From NCBI GenBank assembly GCA_019155185.1, contig CM032811.1:13660075-13724074 (forward strand): a stretch of DNA of 64,000 nucleotides, written 5' to 3'. Positions 34,061-64,000 of this stretch are shown piece by piece; positions within the stretch are counted from its first letter, which is position 1; every line of letters starts with the position of its first letter. The notes under the pieces are model-generated. The model searched no databases, was not told the DNA's origin, and saw only the letters and a list, made by a program, of their open reading frames with translations. The stretch is from Beaufortia kweichowensis (lineage: Eukaryota > Chordata > Actinopteri > Cypriniformes > Gastromyzontidae). A program made the translations under genes and the position numbers.

Positions 34061-37000
34061 AAAATTTTAAGCATGTTCCACAGGAGTATGATGGGTATAA
34101 TGCTGTTTCAATCTCACACAAGAACCACACAACAATACCACAAACTCAAGAACAACAACATCTGCATTTGAAAAGCACCATTATCATTAGATCTTAGTTG
34201 CCAGATGAGACAACTATTCCTATTTACAGCAATAACTACTTCAATCAGTACCAGAAAACGTTTTATTGTTATATATATATACACAATAAACACAATATCC
34301 CCTGAATATACTGTTGTGATTTCCATCTCTGCCCTGCAGTTTAGTTTCATCAACAGCCACTGATAGTAAATGAACTGATCACCTTTAGTTGTAGTTTATA
34401 TTATTTGATAAAGACTCTGAAAATAAATATATGTCCTTCATCTGTTGTGCTACATTTAACTTCATGTAATTTACTATAATTTATGTTTCTGATATTTGTC
34501 TTTTTGCTGACAATACATAAAAACATGTAACATTAATCTATACATGCAACATAATTTCAAATCTGAAAGCTTCATTTAAAGTCTCTTGCCTTTAACAGTT
34601 ACCATTTGGCGACACACCATTAATCAGCTTGGCATGTCATTCCTTTTAATCACTGGTTTATAGAGACATCGCGACATGTAATTTATCTTTTCACGTTTCT
34701 TTAAGAGAACACAAATTGTCTTTGTCAGCAAGTGTTGACTGTGATATCACACATTGACTCAGATATTGGCCTTCCTGTCCGTCTCTGCAGATTTGGCTGG
34801 TTATATCGCTCAGCTTTTGGCAGGGAGATGGTTGCATTAATTTGACCGAGTATGTTTTTGATGAGCAAGAGTTCGGTGAGATGAAGCCGTATAACGTAAT
34901 TGATGAAAAGCTCATATTAAAGTTGATGTAAAATTGGCCGTGACTCATTGGCTGTTGGGACGAGCGAGGTTGACGTCAGCCTGTGAGATGTGCAGGAATG
35001 ACTGTAGTGAAGATCTGAAAGGTGAAGTTCTTTCAGGTTAATTGTGGAGGTCTAAGCAGATGGAGTGATTTCTGCTGAGCTGAGCACTGGATAGACTTAT
35101 TAAAACAGTTATTAAAGAAAAACTGCAGTTTGCTCCTCTGTGAGACTCGAGGGAGAAAAGATGAGAGAGTTCAGAGGAGTCCGGCTTTAATTGAACTTGA
35201 TGGATTTCAGAAGTTTTGAAGTGAAACGCTGCTGTTAGTTAAAGCTCTCGTTTCAGGAGACACATGCTGAATTCAGAAAAACATACATGGAAGATAAAAT
35301 AAAAGGGATTGCAGGAAGATGGAAAACAATATAAGCAAAGGAAGGGAAAAGGTGAAAAAATAATGTATAAGTAGAGAGGAGAATAGGAAGAAAGAAGGAG
35401 CAAAAGATAAAAAGGTGGTGGACAGAGAGATTGACAAAAAATTAAAAAGAGAAAAAAAAATTTTTTAAAGCTTGTTGCAAATTTGAAAATAGTGGAAAAA
35501 TTAAAATAACAAGATATAAAGAGAAAGAAACAGACAGGAAAAGAGAGTAAAAAAGGAATAAAAATAAGAAAGAGAGATGCAAAAAAAAAAAAAAAAAAAG
35601 AGCAACGCAAGCAATAAATAAAAAAATAAATAATAAAAAAAGAATAAAAAAGGCAAATAAGAAACGTAAAGATAAAAGCAAAGAAGAAGGTGTTTGTACC
35701 TATAAAAAGAAAATAGGTGAAGTATGCCAGACACAGGAAAAGGAAGCGAATCAAGACACTGACGTGATGTGTTGTGCAGATGATCTGATGTAAATGAAGT
35801 GAATGTACTGTAGGATGAGCAGGTGGAATAAATGCAGGTCTCCTGTGGACACAATCAGATGTGTAGACGGCTTACCTGACAGCACACAGCTGTTCCTCTT
35901 AATTCCCCGCTACGCGTGTAGGGTTCATTAAACCAGACTGCCTGCAAAATAAGACTTCTAACAAAGGATATTAGGTTAAACGCTCCACATTACTACAACA
36001 CGCTAAATGTGTATAATATTTTCAGTATTACCTCAGAGTTTTGCGTCTCATTTAGCCAGCAAGTACTCATTAGTGCCACAACAGAACTAGACAAAAGCCC
36101 GTTATCTTTTTATTCCCTGCCCTGCACTAATGCTTCGTAAAACGAAATCTTGCATTTTTTAGACAACATCCGATCTCCTCCCTGACCTGAATTCAGTGTT
36201 TATTAGGAAGGAAAGACACAGAATTGTCACACAGAGTTGCCAGCGAAGTCTTTTTATAATAATGACCAAGATGTAAGGTCACTCATCTCTGGGCCACATA
36301 CTGTGTATTCACAAGATCACAATCTGTGTCTATGTGTAAGTGTGTATACCGTATGTGTGTAGTATCTTTAATCACCTGCGCTTCATTGTGAGCAGTATAC
36401 ACACCTCAGCTCATTAAAATGATGGATCATGCCGGAGGGAAACTCGCGCTTGCTCAAAATTTGTTCTCGTTTAAATGGTGCTTAATAGGAGAACACCTGA
36501 GGGGAAGAGCTCGCTACTTGACAAAAACCCAGACGCACGGGGAAAAAAGAACCCGGCTGACATTTTAGTTTTATCTTTATTCCAATATTTGTAGATCTGA
36601 AAAAGCATTGCACATTATATACAGTCTACAAGCAATGTCTGTATCATTTACAGTGTTGCTGTATTACAATTATTCTTGAAAATAGATGAGACTGTTTGAA
36701 TATGAAATTCTGATGATTCTACTTTTGATTACGATGAAATTGTGATCTTGTTTGCAAAGTTAAACTGTAATCTATAACACTTTTGGTAAAAAAACCCCCC
36801 GAAATCAACGTAATGATCAGTTCTTAAAACTGTCTTTGTACAGTATCCTACTTCACAACGGTAAGCTTATAATAATGATTTATAATTTAAGCTGTCAGGT
36901 ACGATTTCATAAGAAATGTCTTTTGTACAGAAGTACATAAGGTAACTTGCAACTTTATGTTTCAAACAGATATAGAGGAAAAGGTTGTGGATTGCAGCTT

Positions 37001-37600
37001 TAAAAACAAAACTTGTTATTCATAGAAATCTTTAAATATTTCACTTAAGGACGTGTAGTTCCAATTTCATCCCTGTGCAGAAAACTACTAAACATTTATC
37101 TTGTAAGCGTTTTGCACAGCTATGAACAATGAACTCTTAATGGGACAGGTTAATAAATTAACTAGATGAAATGTAAACAATAAAAGTTAAGGTTTTATAG
37201 CGTATGATGAACAACAATGTACAGTTTTACAGGATTAGGGTTGTGGCTTGGGTTGAGGTTATGACTTATTATGACCAAGTAAAAATCCAGCGTGTTCATT
37301 AGGAGGTTTAATTCTCTTACGATTTGGATCAAAGATAAAATACTCGGGTTATAAATGTTGCTATTAGTTTTGTCTTGGTTTAAGGCGATGTCGTGGATTA
37401 TGGTTTACATGTACTCATTTTTATTTATGCATTTGGGCAGATGCTTTTAAGTGATAAAGTGCATTTATACATTTTTATCGGTATATGTATTACCTGGGTA
37501 TTTGAACCCATGACCTTTGCTTTGCTAATGCAACCCAAATGGTTGTAAAATGTACAACCAAATGTGCACAAATAATTCAAAAACAAGCAAGTCAGTTTCA
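34061..37600. other. Intergenic region, robo1 side
   Basis: No gene recognised. A purine-rich stretch (about 35330-35720, A/G on the + strand, with an A run of about 19 at 35581) yields Phe-rich artefact frames on the other strand. 34941-34978 holds TGACTCA, CATTGG and TGACGTCA close together. About 35860-36540 is non-repetitive and could be conserved noncoding sequence. Confidence 0.65.
34941..34978. promoter_or_regulatory. AP-1 / CCAAT / CRE motif cluster
   Basis: Within 38 bases lie TGACTCA (AP-1 type), CATTGGC (reverse CCAAT box) and TGACGTCA (CRE, 34971-34978). The spacing is promoter-like, but no transcript evidence can be derived from sequence. Confidence 0.35.
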
Positions 37601-37609
37601 GTATTTTGA

Positions 37610-37615
37610 TTTATT
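37610..37615 (-). terminator. robo1 candidate polyadenylation signal
   Basis: Canonical AATAAA on the - strand, the first one I found downstream of the robo1 stop at about 1.2 kb. Usage is inferred. Confidence 0.45.
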
Positions 37616-38796
37616 TTTTCTTCATTTTTATATGCTTTTTTGTTTTAAGAAACAAATGCTTGCAGATGTCAAATGAATTATCACTCACATCCACACCCCT
37701 TTAGGCCACGACTGACACATTAAGCCCAACATTCAGGTCATCAGTCGAGCAATCACCACTCCAGATTCTCAAACCAACACCACCCTGTTCTCAAACGTCT
37801 CTATAAGTGCATACGTAAATCAAACGACGCTTTTTTTAATGAAAGCACAGAGATGGACCGATACTTTCATAAAATATAAGATCCCTGTGTTGTTTTTTCT
37901 AATTTTGCAGGTTGTCATGACGCTGGAAGGAGAATCCGAAAGAGACGTCAGAGGTGAGGATGCAGAAATTTTGTTTCTATTCATTCACGCGTTTGTAAAC
38001 AGCTTATCGTTTCGTTTCTCATAACCTACATCGACAGGTTTAACAAGGCCTTTTGTCGTACCGCCCGCCCGCCCGCTCGTCCCTCGCGTAAGACAAAAAG
38101 GTTAATCGATAACATGGTTCAAAATAAAGTTTAGTGATTGTGCTTTTAAAACCAAAGTCAAACATAGAACAACATACATTAACAATGACGAAAAGAATAA
38201 CAGTGCATTACAAAAAACAAACAATAATAACAATAACTCTCAAAATGTGGCACTTCTCCCGGGCAGTTAAAACACTATGACAATTTACAAGCAGGATGGA
38301 TGCTATAAAACAAATTATATTAATTGGCGTAATAGAAATTTAAAATTATTCAAATAAGCCAAGGAAGACAAATTTAATGTACCACAATGGATTATAAAAG
38401 ACAGTTAGATATGTATACACGTGTATGTACATGTCAGTCCGTCCCTTTGTGCCTGAAGTTTCGTTACAGTATCAGGTGACCGACGACCTTCTTTTCACGG
38501 TGAACAAAAGCCATGAATCAGTTTGTGGAGCTAACAGACACATGATCATATTGCATTGGAATCAAACCCAATCTGCTTTAGCCCCGCAAATGTACCCTTA
38601 TTTTTTTCTCTTCTGTGTCTTTTTTCTTCTTTTAATGCACATTGAAATCAAGGTAAAGAAATGAATGAATAGTTGGTCAGTTTTCAAACGTGACGTAACT
38701 CAAGGTTGGTAGTTTTCAGTGAAAGATACCGCCGAGATGGTCGTGCTGCGCTGACGATTAGTAGCTGAAGACGTTTGGACAACGATATTTTTATCT
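37610..38796 (-). other. robo1: robo1 3'UTR (approximate end)
   Basis: Sequence downstream of the robo1 stop. It includes a C-rich run (about 38062-38080). AATAAA on the - strand occurs at 37610-37615, and weaker ATTAAA at 38631-38636 and 38373-38378. The 3' end is therefore uncertain and several ends are possible. Confidence 0.55.

Positions 38797-64000
<25,204 letters not shown>

Noticed and set aside
35239..35854. 171-residue Phe/Leu-rich frame resembling a membrane protein
   Set aside because: It is the complement of a purine-rich low-complexity stretch, with no real hydrophobic-segment pattern, splice context or homology.

Overview
This is vertebrate nuclear DNA, almost certainly from a teleost fish and possibly a cypriniform. 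It contains no prokaryotic or viral genes. The window holds the 3' halves of two axon-guidance receptor genes arranged tail to tail. The 3' part of robo2 (roundabout 2) runs on the + strand from the left edge to about 18.8 kb. The 3' part of robo1 (roundabout 1) runs on the - strand from the right edge down to about 38 kb. I assembled the exons by eye. In both genes every junction has GT/AG (AC/CT for the - strand) and a matching phase. This gives continuous open frames of 651 residues for robo2 and 1227 residues for robo1. The teleost assignment rests on protein divergence from the mammalian orthologues, short introns, the small gap between the genes and short fish-type interspersed repeats. 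The species cannot be named from this window.

robo2, 1-18.8 kb: ten coding exons and a stop-splitting terminal exon encode only cytoplasmic tail. The tail has the CC1 tyrosine motif (ATPYATT), CC2 (LPPPP), CC3 (YLPPPPEPPP) and the conserved end PSFPSPGG...GEL. The TAG stop is split by a 77-nt intron. A 186-nt phase-symmetric exon looks like a cassette. Introns of up to 4.4 kb hold several high-complexity, enhancer-like stretches.

Intergenic, about 18.8-37.6 kb: I see no convincing protein gene. It holds a 180-bp CT microsatellite, two inverted copies of one interspersed repeat (19.7 and 28.9 kb), a perfect octamer-bearing palindrome (25.9 kb) and three full CRE octamers (27.2, 27.8 and 35.0 kb). 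From 29.2 to 32.1 kb lies a T-rich complex satellite, followed to 34.05 kb by a partly duplicated module carrying hairpins.

robo1, about 37.6-64 kb: 21 coding exons run from the fifth Ig domain through three FN3 domains, the transmembrane helix, CC0 (YAGIRK), CC1 (PTPYATT), CC2 (LLPPPP) and CC3 (DLPPPPIPPP) to a terminal exon encoding only MVES-stop. A 27-nt microexon lies just after the juxtamembrane exon. Exons for Ig1-Ig4 and the signal peptide lie beyond the right edge.

Both proteins are Slit receptors. The extracellular Ig/FN3 part senses ligand. The CC motifs are known to recruit Abl, Ena/VASP and srGAP-type effectors to the growth-cone cytoskeleton. The tail-to-tail robo2/robo1 order matches human ROBO2/ROBO1, but here the two stop codons are only about 21.5 kb apart. 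The most notable signals are this compaction, the paralogue-specific intron/exon differences in the tail, and the satellite and regulatory-looking DNA in the gap.
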